Below, in pieces: positions 13,868 through 20,968 of a stretch of DNA of 38,289 nucleotides (the first letter of the stretch is position 1; every line of letters begins with the position of its first letter). A program made the translations under genes and the position numbers. Source of the DNA: Actinospica sp035552695 (GTDB taxonomy: Bacteria > Actinomycetota > Actinomycetes > Streptomycetales > Catenulisporaceae); NCBI RefSeq assembly GCF_035552695.1, contig NZ_DASZKT010000050.1, positions 1-38,289 on the forward strand, in the 5' to 3' direction. The notes under the pieces are model-generated. The model ran no database searches, had not been told where the DNA came from, and was given only the letters and a program-made list of their open reading frames with translations.

Positions 13868-15124
13868 CTACGCGTTGGTTCGCGGGTAGAGCAGCGCGGG
13901 GACGCCCGACAGGGTCTCGAGCAACTCGCCCAGGTCGGCGTCGAGACGTTGGCGTCCGACGACGGACAGGGCAGTGACCGGCAGCCAGGTGCCGCCGCCG
14001 AGATCCGAGCCAGCCAGATCCGCGCCGCCGAGATCCGAACTGACGTGATCCGAACTGACGTGATCCGAGCTGAGGTCCCGTTGGAGCGCGGACAGGCCCT
14101 GCTGAGCGTCGGTGAGAAGCTGCGGATCGGCGCGGGTGATCAGCGGCGCCAGGATGCCGATCAGTTCCTCAGTCCCCTGAGTGTTCGCGTAGATCGTGGC
14201 CAAGGTCGTACCGCTGCCGTAGTCGGCGATGCCGGTGAGTTGGAACTGGAGTGCGTTCTCCAGGATTTCGTGGGCACGCAGCGAGAGGTCACCTGGATCC
14301 ACTTCCTCGCTCGGGAAGTCCTGCTGCAGGCCGGCCACGTTCGCGACGAGGGCCTTCGTCAGCGCCCTGACCTTCGCCGTCGGCTCGCCGTGCCAGAGCG
14401 CGTATTCGGTCGCGAAGAAGCCGGTCCAGCTCGTGTCGGCGACGCCGTCGGGGAGGCCGTTGGCCATGCCGTCGATCTCGTCGTCGAAGTCGCCGAAGGC
14501 GTTGTACGCGGCGCCGAGGCGTTCGTAGTCGAGGTGCGCGGTGAGCCAGGCCTGCTTGGCCGCCGCGACGTTGCCCGCTGCCACATCGGCGTCGAGGGCG
14601 CGGGAGTCGGCGAGCAGCTTCGGGAGCTGGGATTCGACCCACGCCGAGTACTGGTGGACCGGGGTCTGCAGGTCGAGGTCGGGCAGCGCCACGTATCCGG
14701 GTACTGCTTCGGCGGTCGTGCCGGTGACGCGGATCGCGGACGAGGTGCCGAGCATGCCGCCGCCGAAGACGCAGCGGACGGAGTAGCTGCCCGCGCCGAG
14801 GTCTGTGGCGAGAGGGAGCGTCGCATGCGGCGCGAGGTCCTGGATCTCCGCGTAGACCGTGCCGATGTCGCCGCTCGCCACGACGTATACGTTCACGAAG
14901 TCACGCGAGTCGTCGGTGACCTGGAAGGTGACGGGGCCCGCGGCGAGGCTGCTCGGGGGCGCGCCGCAGCGGCCCGGCGTCTGGGCGAGGTCGAGGGCGT
15001 GCGGGGCGTCGGATGCGTCCGCGGCGACGGCGGAACCTGCCGCCGCCGCGAACGCGATCGCCGCCGCCAGCACGCCGATCCGCAGCCGAGGGCCGCCGGA
15101 ACGGCGCGTGGTTCGTTCGATCAC
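13868..15124 (-). CDS. efeO: EfeO/EfeM-type secreted iron-uptake protein (cupredoxin-like plus imelysin domain)
   Basis: A 418-residue exported protein with a signal peptide (RIGVLAAAIAFAAAAGSAVAA, about residues 15-35). The N-terminal cupredoxin-like domain (PVTFQVTDDSRDFVNVYVVASG) is followed by an imelysin/M75 domain. The latter has AWVESQLPKLLAD, AWLTAHLDYERLGAAYNAFGDFDDEIDG and the HxxE metal-site motif HEILENALQF. EfeO works with EfeU permease and EfeB peroxidase in ferrous iron uptake; neither partner is in this window, so the system is split or this is an orphan. An odd in-frame run of five 15-base repeats inserts a pentapeptide-like stretch near residue 350. GTG 15124 starts 10 bases after the stop of the phosphatase gene, so the two are probably co-transcribed. 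Confidence 0.85.
   Translation of the reverse strand: MIERTTRRSGGPRLRIGVLAAAIAFAAAAGSAVAADASDAPHALDLAQTPGRCGAPPSSLAAGPVTFQVTDDSRDFVNVYVVASGDIGTVYAEIQDLAPHATLPLATDLGAGSYSVRCVFGGGMLGTSSAIRVTGTTAEAVPGYVALPDLDLQTPVHQYSAWVESQLPKLLADSRALDADVAAGNVAAAKQAWLTAHLDYERLGAAYNAFGDFDDEIDGMANGLPDGVADTSWTGFFATEYALWHGEPTAKVRALTKALVANVAGLQQDFPSEEVDPGDLSLRAHEILENALQFQLTGIADYGSGTTLATIYANTQGTEELIGILAPLITRADPQLLTDAQQGLSALQRDLSSDHVSSDHVSSDLGGADLAGSDLGGGTWLPVTALSVVGRQRLDADLGELLETLSGVPALLYPRTNA
14002..14076. repeat. Five tandem 15-bp repeats inside the efeO-like gene
   Basis: GATCCG recurs at 14002, 14017, 14032, 14047 and 14062, exactly 15 bases apart; the middle pair (GATCCGAACTGACGT) is identical. Read in the gene's frame, they give five pentapeptide units with the pattern SSDHV, SSDHV, SSDLG, GADLA and GSDLG, which resembles the A(D/N)LxX repeat. 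Copy number could vary between strains because the units are in frame. Confidence 0.85.
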
Positions 15125-15134
15125 TGAGACCCGC

Positions 15135-16019
15135 TCAGCCCCAGATGTCGGTGATCGTGGTGGCGCCGGAGCTGCTGCCGACCTCGGCCAGGCCGTACAT
15201 CGTCTCCAGCGTCGCGAGCACGTTGTAGTGGTCGACGTTCTCGTCGTACGTGCCCGTGGTGACGCCCGCGCCGTAGAAGATCGTCGGGACCTGGTTGTTC
15301 TCGGTGTAGTCGTCCTCGTCCCACGTGACGATCAGCAGGCTGTTGTTGCTCTTGGCCCACGTCGCGTACGCCGAGAGGTTGCTGTTCAGCCAGGTGTCGG
15401 CCGCCGAGATCGTGCCGTCGTGCATGTCGTCCTCGAGGTTCGGGATGACGAAGGACACGGTCGGCAGGCTCGAGTAGTTCGAGGAGCTCGGGAACGAGGA
15501 GTACGGCAGCGAGTCCGAGGTGGGCACGTTGCTGAAGTTGATCCACGGCGAGTGCTTGCGGGCGTACTCGCCCGAGGTGCAGGTCGTGGAGCCGGTCTTC
15601 GGCAGGCCCTCCGAGTAGCCCGCGAAGGTGTAGCCGGCGCCGAGCAGCTCGGAGCCGAGGTTCGCGGTGGTGCCCTCGCTGACCGGGCACTTGTCCGAGC
15701 TCAGGCCGAAGGTGCTGCCCGCGAACAGGGCCATGTAGTTCGGCTCGCTCGGGTGCGAGACGGCGTACGACGAGGTCATCAGCGCGCCGTTGTTCGCGAG
15801 CTGGTTGAGGTAGGGCGCGCTGCTGTTGCCGATGATGTCGCTGTAGGAGTGGTTCTCCTCCATGACGATGACGACGTGCGAGTACTGCGGGATCGAGGAG
15901 GCGGCGAGCTTCGTCGCGGGCGCGGCGGGGTGACCGCCGGGGACCAGGGCGAAGGCGGTGACCAGTCCGGTGACGCCGAGGATGGCGGCGGGCAGGGCAC
16001 TTCGCAGGCTCAGGCGCAT
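15135..16019 (-). CDS. Secreted phosphoesterase, AcpA/phospholipase C superfamily
   Basis: A 294-residue exported protein with a signal peptide (ALPAAILGVTGLVTAFALVPGG). The phosphoesterase-family core begins SHVVIVMEENHSYSDIIGNSSAPYLNQLANNGALMTSSYAVSHPSEPNYMALFAG; the EENHSY segment and the Ser/Thr-containing metal region are as in acid phosphatase AcpA and bacterial phospholipase C proteins. Later blocks are FVIPNLEDDMHDGTISAADTWL and LLIVTWDEDD, followed by VPTIFYGAGV and the closing His of VDHYNVLATLE. The substrate may be phosphomonoester, phospholipid or polyphosphate. ATG 16019 has GGAGC at six bases. It is the upstream partner of the efeO-like gene, a pairing whose logic is unclear. 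Confidence 0.82.
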   Translation of the reverse strand: MRLSLRSALPAAILGVTGLVTAFALVPGGHPAAPATKLAASSIPQYSHVVIVMEENHSYSDIIGNSSAPYLNQLANNGALMTSSYAVSHPSEPNYMALFAGSTFGLSSDKCPVSEGTTANLGSELLGAGYTFAGYSEGLPKTGSTTCTSGEYARKHSPWINFSNVPTSDSLPYSSFPSSSNYSSLPTVSFVIPNLEDDMHDGTISAADTWLNSNLSAYATWAKSNNSLLIVTWDEDDYTENNQVPTIFYGAGVTTGTYDENVDHYNVLATLETMYGLAEVGSSSGATTITDIWG

Positions 16020-16133
16020 GGGTAGCTCCGTGGGTTGGAGACGGCAGAGTCCTTACCTAACGGATACTCCTCAAGACGGGTGCCGTCCAGCTTGCCGACA
16101 CACGTCGGAAACATGAACTTTGCTGGGAAAGAA

Positions 16134-17126
16134 TCAAGGTTCGAGCAGCCCGAGCGCCCGCTTGACCGCGCGCACCTTGGCCCCGGCCAGCTCGCGGGCC
16201 TGTTCGGAGCCGCGGCGGAGCACGGCCATCACGTGCTCGTCGTGCGCGTCGAGTTCGTCGTAGCGCTTGCGGATCGGCGCGATCGTGCCGACGACGGCGT
16301 CGGCAACGGCCGTCTTCAGCCCGCCGTAGCGGTCGAAGTGCGCTGAAAGCTCGCGCGGGTCGCCTCCCGTACACGCCGCCAAGATGTCGAGCAGGTTCGA
16401 GACACCCGGCTTGGCCTCCGGGTCGTAGCGCACGTCGCTCCCGGTGTCGGTAACCGCGCGCATCACTTTGCGGCGCAGGGCTGTCTCGTCGTCCAGCAGG
16501 AGCAGCACTCCTGCCGCGGACGCGCTGGACTTGCTCATCTTGTCCTCGGGCGACGCCAGGTCTTTCAGGCGGGCGGCCACCGGCGGGTTGACCACGCGCG
16601 GCAGCGTGAAGGTCTGGCCGTAGCGCGAATTGAAGCGTCCTGCGATGTCGCGGGCGAGCTCGACGTGCTGCTTCTGATCCTCGCCGACCGGGACCTCATC
16701 CGTGTCATAGAGCAGGATGTCCCCGGCCATCAGGATCGGATAGGTCAGCAGGGACATGCGCACGTGCTGCTGCTTCGCGGACTTCTCCTTGAACTGGATC
16801 ATCCGCTGGGCCTCGCCGTATCCGGTGGCGCATTCGAGCAGGTAGTGGATCTCGGCGTGCTGCGGCACGTGCGATTGGACCAGGAAGACGCACTGGTCCG
16901 GGTCCGTGCCCGCGGCGAGGAGCAGCTTCGCGAACTCGAGGGTACGTCGCCGTACGGTAGCGGGGTCGTGTTCGAGGGTCAGGGCGTGCAGGTCGGAAAC
17001 GAAGATGACGGTCTCGGCGGGGTCGGCAGCGAACCGCTGAGCCTCGACGATCGGGCGGATGGCGCCGATCAGGTTGCCGAGGTGCAGGTCGCCGGAGGGG
17101 GTGAAGCCAGTCAGTCGGCGGGCCAT
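16134..17126 (-). CDS. trpS: Tryptophanyl-tRNA synthetase
   Basis: A 330-residue class I aminoacyl-tRNA synthetase that charges tRNA-Trp. The HIGH-type motif is SGDLHLGN (residues 11-18), the KMSKS loop is intact (EDKMSKSS, about 193-200), and the tryptophan/adenylate pocket blocks LTYPILMAGDILLYDTDEVPVGEDQKQHVELARDI are present. Length and motifs are those of a functional bacterial TrpRS. ATG 17126 follows AGGGAA at seven bases. The gene is preceded by a Trp-Trp leader peptide and a terminator, so its expression should rise when charged tRNA-Trp is scarce. Such control is known for an auxiliary TrpRS in Streptomyces, so this may be a second, stress-induced copy; whether the genome has another trpS cannot be seen here. 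Confidence 0.95.
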   Translation of the reverse strand: MARRLTGFTPSGDLHLGNLIGAIRPIVEAQRFAADPAETVIFVSDLHALTLEHDPATVRRRTLEFAKLLLAAGTDPDQCVFLVQSHVPQHAEIHYLLECATGYGEAQRMIQFKEKSAKQQHVRMSLLTYPILMAGDILLYDTDEVPVGEDQKQHVELARDIAGRFNSRYGQTFTLPRVVNPPVAARLKDLASPEDKMSKSSASAAGVLLLLDDETALRRKVMRAVTDTGSDVRYDPEAKPGVSNLLDILAACTGGDPRELSAHFDRYGGLKTAVADAVVGTIAPIRKRYDELDAHDEHVMAVLRRGSEQARELAGAKVRAVKRALGLLEP

Positions 17127-17207
17127 GAGTGTTCCCTACGTCGCAGAGGGTTTGTCTACCGGTGCCGGATAGCTGCCGGACGGCTGCGGACGCGGGAGAA
17201 TGCGAAA

Positions 17208-17230
17208 CGGCCGCCCGGAGTGGGCGGCCG
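17208..17230 (-). terminator. Attenuator hairpin upstream of trpS
   Basis: On the minus strand, a perfect 9-bp stem (CGGCCGCCC / GGGCGGCCG) closes a 5-base loop, followed by GTTTCG and more T/C. It ends about 80 bases before ATG 17126. Its left arm can pair instead with GGGCGGC just after the leader peptide stop, so the hairpin is conditional. Confidence 0.75.
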
Positions 17231-17256
17231 CGAATGCTCAGGATGCGCGGAAGTAT

Positions 17257-17282
17257 GGTGCCGCCCGGTTAGGGGCGCCACC
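17257..17282 (-). promoter_or_regulatory. Competing leader hairpin (1:2) of the trpS attenuator
   Basis: On the minus strand, GGTGGCGCCC and GGGCGGCACC form a 10-bp stem with a single mismatch that includes the two Trp codons and the stop codon of the leader peptide. When the ribosome reads through, this hairpin forms and frees the terminator arms. When it stalls at the Trp codons, GGGCGGC (17260-17266) is free to pair with GCCGCCC (17222-17228) and disrupts the terminator. Confidence 0.7.
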
Positions 17283-17310
17283 AGCTACGGAGCTGAGTCG
17301 CGTTGCGCAT
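17269..17310 (-). CDS. Trp leader peptide of trpS
   Basis: A 13-residue peptide, MRNATQLRSWWRP, ends 142 bases before trpS. The tandem Trp codons (17278-17283) sit three codons before the stop, just where a stalled ribosome would mask the first hairpin arm. It has no Shine-Dalgarno; TACGAT lies seven bases upstream of the ATG, so translation is probably leaderless and starts with transcription. Tandem Trp codons are rare by chance, and together with the three alternative hairpins they make a ribosome-mediated attenuator the best explanation. The divergent M81 peptidase promoter overlaps the upstream DNA. Confidence 0.85.
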   Translation of the reverse strand: MRNATQLRSWWRP

Positions 17311-17367
17311 GTCGTCGATCGTAGCACTGCGCGACGTGCGAGCGGCGGAGCGGAAATAATCGTGCGC

Positions 17368-18876
17368 ATGACCCACCGCAAGCCCGTCGCCCGCCCGCTG
17401 ATCGCCATCGCCGGCCTCGGCATCGAGTCCTCGACCTTCTCCCCCGCGCGTACGCACGCCCCCGCGTTCCACCCGCAGCGCGGCGACGAGATCCTCGGAC
17501 GGTACCCCTTCCTCGCCCCCGGCACCGCGCTGCGCGAGGTCGCCGAGTGGAGGGGCGCGCTGCTCGGCAAGGCGCTGCCCGGCGGAATCGTCGCGGCCGA
17601 GGCGTTCGCGGAACTCTCCGACGAGCTGATCGAACGGCTCGCCGCGATGCCGCCGCTCGACGGCCTCTGGTACGACATCCACGGTGCGATGACCGTCGAA
17701 GGGATCGACGACGCCGAGGCGCTGCTGCTCGCGCGGATCCGCGACGTCATCGGGCCGGACGTCGTCGTGTCGACCTCGATGGATCTGCACGGCAACGTCT
17801 CGCGCGAACTCGTCCACCAGAGCGACCTGATCACCTGTTACCGGATGGCCCCGCACGAGGACTACCTCGACACCAAGGAACGCGCGCTCCACAACCTCGT
17901 CGAGCTGCTGACCTCGGGCGCGCCATTGCCGGTCAAGGCGTGGATTCCGGTGCCGGTGCTGTTGGCCGGGGAGCAGACCTCGACCCGCATCGAGCCCGCG
18001 CGCGGCATCTACGCGGCCGTGCCCGAGGTGGAGGCCGAGGACGGTGTGATCGACGCGGCGATCTGGGTCGGCTACGCGTGGGCCGACGAGCCGCGCAATC
18101 GTGCCGCGGTCGTCGTCACCGGCCAGGACGAGGCGGTCGTCACGGCAGGAGCCGGGCGCTTGGCGCGCGCCTTCTGGGACGCTCGGCGCGAGTTCGCGTT
18201 CGTCGCCCCGACCGGCAGCTTCGGCGACTGCCTCGACGAAGCGCTCGCGTCCACGGCGCGGCCGTTCTTCGTGAGCGACAGCGGCGACAATCCGACCGCA
18301 GGCGGCGCGGGCGACGTGACCTGGGGACTGACTCGGCTATTCGCCCGACCCGAGTTCAAGGATCCCGGAGGACCGGTCGTCATCTACGCCTCAGTGCCAG
18401 GCCCGCAGGCGGTCGACGAAGCGGTACGTGCCGGGGTCGGCGCGACCGTGACCGTGACCGCGGGGGCCGCCGTGGACGATCGGCACGCGGGTCCGCTCAT
18501 GATGACCGGCGTCGTGCACGCGATCCGGCACGGCGACCGTGACGCCGAATCGGAGGTCGTGCTCCGCGTCGGCAGTGTGCACGCGATCCTCACGCGACTG
18601 CGCAAGCCGTACCACCACGAGCATGACTTCACCGATCTGAACCTCGACCCGCGTTCCGCCGCCGTCGTCGTCGTGAAGATCGGCTACCTCGAGCCGGAGC
18701 TGTTCGCGATGGCGGCGGACTGGCGGCTCGCGCTCACTCCGGGCGGCGTGGACCAGGACCTCACCCGGCTCGGCCATCACCGGATCCTGCGGCCGATGTT
18801 CCCCTTCGATCCGGAGATGGCGGAGCCGGATCTCAGTGCTCGCATCATTCCGGCGTCGGACCAGCCGCTGGGCTAG
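17368..18876 (+). CDS. M81-family metallopeptidase, MlrC-like
   Basis: A 502-residue zinc-dependent hydrolase of the MlrC (microcystinase C) family, two domains. The metal-binding region is visible in WYDIHGAMTVEG (101-112) and TSMDLHGNVSRE (137-148), where the Asp and His residues are the expected ligands. The second domain carries FFVSDSGDNPTAGGAGD (301-317), strongly conserved in the family. MlrC cleaves the linear tetrapeptide of microcystin; most actinobacterial members have unknown peptide or amide substrates. No signal peptide is seen, so it acts in the cytoplasm. The ATG at 17368 and the GTG at 17362 are both possible starts; GGA AATAATC precedes the GTG. It is divergent from the trpS leader. 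Confidence 0.88.
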   Translation: MTHRKPVARPLIAIAGLGIESSTFSPARTHAPAFHPQRGDEILGRYPFLAPGTALREVAEWRGALLGKALPGGIVAAEAFAELSDELIERLAAMPPLDGLWYDIHGAMTVEGIDDAEALLLARIRDVIGPDVVVSTSMDLHGNVSRELVHQSDLITCYRMAPHEDYLDTKERALHNLVELLTSGAPLPVKAWIPVPVLLAGEQTSTRIEPARGIYAAVPEVEAEDGVIDAAIWVGYAWADEPRNRAAVVVTGQDEAVVTAGAGRLARAFWDARREFAFVAPTGSFGDCLDEALASTARPFFVSDSGDNPTAGGAGDVTWGLTRLFARPEFKDPGGPVVIYASVPGPQAVDEAVRAGVGATVTVTAGAAVDDRHAGPLMMTGVVHAIRHGDRDAESEVVLRVGSVHAILTRLRKPYHHEHDFTDLNLDPRSAAVVVVKIGYLEPELFAMAADWRLALTPGGVDQDLTRLGHHRILRPMFPFDPEMAEPDLSARIIPASDQPLG

Positions 18877-18884
18877 GCCGTGCA

Positions 18885-19307
18885 TCAGACCTGTGAGGTT
18901 TCGATCAGTTCGAGGAGGTTGCCCTCCGGGTCGGTGATGTAGGCGTAGCGCATGCCTTCGGTCACGCCGGGGGCGGGCGGCGAGACCGTGGCGGCGCCGC
19001 ATTCGCCGGTCAGGCGGGCGAAGGCGGCGTCGAGGTTCGCGACCTGGAGCGCGAGGTGGGTGAAGGTCTGCGCGGCGGTGGCGGCGAAGGGGTCGGTGTG
19101 CGCGACGGGGCTCGACGCGGGACGTTCGACGAACTCCACGCGCACAGCGGCCGTGGCATCGCTCAGGACGACGGTGCGCACGCCCGCCTCGGGCATCTCC
19201 AAGCGCTCGTCGACGTGGGTGAGCCCGAAGGCGCCGCCGTACCAGGCCTCTTGGGCGGCCAGGTCGGCGACGGAAAGGCTGATGTGGTGGAACCGGACTG
19301 CGGTCAT
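18885..19307 (-). CDS. VOC-family (glyoxalase/dioxygenase-like) protein
   Basis: A 140-residue protein with two beta-alpha-beta-beta-beta modules. The first begins VRFHHISLSVADLAAQEAWYGGAFGL, with the first metal-ligand His position; the second begins FTHLALQVANLDAAFARL and ends YAYITDPEGNLLELIE, with the conserved final Glu. Glyoxalase I, bleomycin-binding proteins and extradiol dioxygenases share this fold, so the substrate cannot be assigned. ATG 19307 is chosen because GGGAG is five bases upstream; the GTG at 19310 would be too close to it. It is divergent from a TetR gene 55 bases away, the usual layout for a regulator and its target. Confidence 0.85.
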   Translation of the reverse strand: MTAVRFHHISLSVADLAAQEAWYGGAFGLTHVDERLEMPEAGVRTVVLSDATAAVRVEFVERPASSPVAHTDPFAATAAQTFTHLALQVANLDAAFARLTGECGAATVSPPAPGVTEGMRYAYITDPEGNLLELIETSQV

Positions 19308-19319
19308 CACGACTCCCGT

Positions 19320-19354
19320 GGTTAATAGCTTTCACCTGGTAAGTGGTGTTAACC
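19320..19354. promoter_or_regulatory. VOC/tetR divergent promoter region with inverted repeats
   Basis: The 55-base gap holds GGTTAA (19320-19325) facing TTAACC (19349-19354) and, between them, the imperfect palindrome CACCTGGTAAGTG (19333-19345, core CACnT-N4-AnGTG). The TetR product is the likely ligand of one of these. TAACCT is seven bases before ATG 19363, consistent with a leaderless tetR transcript. Confidence 0.4.
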
Positions 19355-19362
19355 TTAGTGCC

Positions 19363-19995
19363 ATGAGTTCTCCTGTCAAGCCGCGACCCGTCGGCCACCA
19401 CCACGGCGACCTGCGCAACGCCCTGCTGCGGGCAGCCCTCGCCCTGGTCGGGGAACGCGGCCCGCACGGGTTCACGCTGGCCGAGGCCAGCCGCCGGGCG
19501 GGGGTGAGCGTCGCGGCGCCGTACAAGCACTTCGCCGACCGGGAGACGTTGCTGGCCGAGCTCGCCATCAGGGGATACCGCGGGCAACGCGACCGCTTCG
19601 CCGCGGCGGTGAGCGGCAGCGCGGATCCCTGCGAGCAACTGGCGTCTTTCGCGGCCGCCTACGTGCGCTTCGCCGCCGAGGAACCGGCGTTGTTCGACAT
19701 CACCTTCAGCGCGGGCCTGGACAAATCCAGGTTCGCCGAGCTTTCGGCGGCCGGTGACGAGGTGTCCGAACTCCTGCTGCCGATCGTCCGTCGGCTGGCC
19801 CCGGCCGGGGATACGGATACGGATACGGACGGGGACGCCGCGCTCGACCTACTGCTGCGCGTCGCCGCGTCCGCGCACGGCCTCGCCGTGTTCCTGCGCC
19901 AGGGCCTTTTCGGCATCGGCAGGGGCGCCCTCGCGGACACGGAGGAGAAAGCCGCGCGCACGGCACGCGCGATCGTGCGAGCGCGCGGCGTCTGA
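19363..19995 (+). CDS. TetR-family regulator (WHG-domain type)
   Basis: A 210-residue regulator. The DNA-binding domain is DLRNALLRAALALVGERGPHGFTLAEASRRAGVSVAAPYKHFADRETLLAELA (about residues 13-65), with the recognition helix VSVAAPYKHF. The ligand-binding half includes EQLASFAAAYVRFAAEEPALFDITFS, the pattern of the TetR group with a WHG-type C-terminal domain. A run of Asp-Thr dipeptides (DTDTDTDGD, from GGATAC repeats) lies near residue 150 and may be variable. Divergent from the VOC gene, which it probably regulates along with itself. Start ATG 19363 was preferred over in-frame codons further upstream because those lie inside the VOC coding region. Confidence 0.87.
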   Translation: MSSPVKPRPVGHHHGDLRNALLRAALALVGERGPHGFTLAEASRRAGVSVAAPYKHFADRETLLAELAIRGYRGQRDRFAAAVSGSADPCEQLASFAAAYVRFAAEEPALFDITFSAGLDKSRFAELSAAGDEVSELLLPIVRRLAPAGDTDTDTDGDAALDLLLRVAASAHGLAVFLRQGLFGIGRGALADTEEKAARTARAIVRARGV

Positions 19996-20008
19996 CTTCT
20001 ACGCGAAC

Positions 20009-20042
20009 GAGGCCCGGCGCGAAGCGCCGGCGAAGCACCGGG
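20009..20042. terminator. Bidirectional terminator candidate between convergent tetR genes
   Basis: GGCCCGG (20009-20015) pairs perfectly with CCGGGCC (20036-20042), and CGGCGC/GCGCCG (20013-20018 and 20022-20027) offers an alternative inner 6-bp stem with a GAA loop. It sits in the 83-base gap between two convergent genes and has no long T run, as is common in GC-rich genomes. Confidence 0.6.
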
Positions 20043-20078
20043 CCGTACGCGAACCACAAGCCGGAAGGCGGCCCGGCC

Positions 20079-20876
20079 CTATTCCTGATCCGCCGTCAGA
20101 AACAGCGGCATCGAGGAACTCGGCGTGCTCGGGTAGTGCACCGACTTCGACGCCGCCGCTCCCACCGCCCCCACCCTCGCTCCGGGCGGCACCGCCAGGC
20201 CGAAGGGCGTGAGCACGTAGTACGCGAGCGAGGGCAGCAGGTCCGGCAGGTCCGTCGCCCTTCCGATCGCGATGCGCTGGTAGATCGCCGCGTAGACGCC
20301 GCCGATGACGGTGTCGATCACGGTGCCGCGGTCCACCTGCTTGGGCAGCTCGGGCGCGCCCGAGAAGAAACCGCGGAAGCGGTTCAGCAGTTCGGCACGC
20401 TTGCGCCGCGCATCCGCGCCGACCATCTCGATTTCCACGATCGCCGCCTCCGCGAACGCCGGAGTGCCCGCGAGAATCTCCAGCAGGCTTTCCAGATGCC
20501 GCCACACCGCCGAGTGCCAATCGTGCGAACCCTCGCGGTATTCGCGCTCGAGCACTCCCAGCAGCAGATCGGTGCCGCGCGTGTAGGCGGCCAGGAACGC
20601 CGCCTCCTTTCCGTCGAAGTGCTCGTAGAAAGCCGGCCGGGTGACGCCCGCGGCACGGCAGATCTCGGTCACCGTCGCGTTCGCGTAACCGTGCGCGGCG
20701 ACGGTCCGCACCAGACCGTCGTACAGCCGGTCGCGCTGCGTGGCCAGGATGAACTCGCGCGGAAGCCGGCTGGGCCCGCGCTTGATGGCACGCTCCGGAT
20801 CACGGCCGTCCCGGCCGCCTGGCAGTTGGATCGCGAGCTCTTTCTCAGCTCTCGCGGCAACCATCGATATCGACAT
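20079..20876 (-). CDS. TetR-family regulator
   Basis: A 265-residue regulator with a 45-residue N-terminal extension (AEKELAIQLPGGRDGRDPER). The HTH is GLVRTVAAHGYANATVTEICRAAGVTRPAFYEHFDGKEAAFLAAY. The C-terminal half (WRHLESLLEILAGTPAFAEAAIVEIEMVG, DTVIGGVYAAIYQRIAIGR) is the ligand domain type found in many actinobacterial TetR proteins. GGGGA lies five bases before ATG 20876; ATG 20879 is only two bases from it and was not chosen. A 22-base inverted repeat lies 31 bases upstream. The phospholipase C gene is divergent from it, but with a 549-base gap the link is not certain. Confidence 0.85.
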   Translation of the reverse strand: MSISMVAARAEKELAIQLPGGRDGRDPERAIKRGPSRLPREFILATQRDRLYDGLVRTVAAHGYANATVTEICRAAGVTRPAFYEHFDGKEAAFLAAYTRGTDLLLGVLEREYREGSHDWHSAVWRHLESLLEILAGTPAFAEAAIVEIEMVGADARRKRAELLNRFRGFFSGAPELPKQVDRGTVIDTVIGGVYAAIYQRIAIGRATDLPDLLPSLAYYVLTPFGLAVPPGARVGAVGAAASKSVHYPSTPSSSMPLFLTADQE

Positions 20877-20906
20877 CATTGTCCCCTTCAGTTCCCGCAC
20901 CCGAGA

Positions 20907-20928
20907 TGGAAACCCCACCAGGTTTCCA
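20907..20928. promoter_or_regulatory. 22-bp inverted repeat, TetR operator candidate
   Basis: TGGAAACC (20907-20914) and GGTTTCCA (20921-20928) are perfect 8-base arms around CCACCA. The position just upstream of the TetR start and the arm length fit a TetR-dimer operator, so autoregulation is likely. Confidence 0.55.
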
Positions 20929-20944
20929 ACCCACCGTCCGCACC

Positions 20945-20968
20945 CACCATGACGTTCACCATGACGTT
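20945..20968. repeat. Tandem 12-bp repeat CACCATGACGTT x2
   Basis: Two identical adjacent copies of CACCATGACGTT, next to the TetR operator candidate. It may be a second regulator site or part of the minus-strand promoter; no function can be assigned from sequence. Confidence 0.7.

Noticed and set aside
12569..15127. 850-codon plus-strand frame
   Set aside because: It is antisense to SRPBCC, ArsR, L7/L12-like and EfeO genes, each of which has strong family motifs.
16040..16075. IdeR/DtxR-like iron box before the phosphatase/efeO operon (TTAGGTAAGG on the minus strand)
   Set aside because: Only the left half matches the 19-bp palindromic consensus and the right half is absent, so iron control is not supported by sequence alone.
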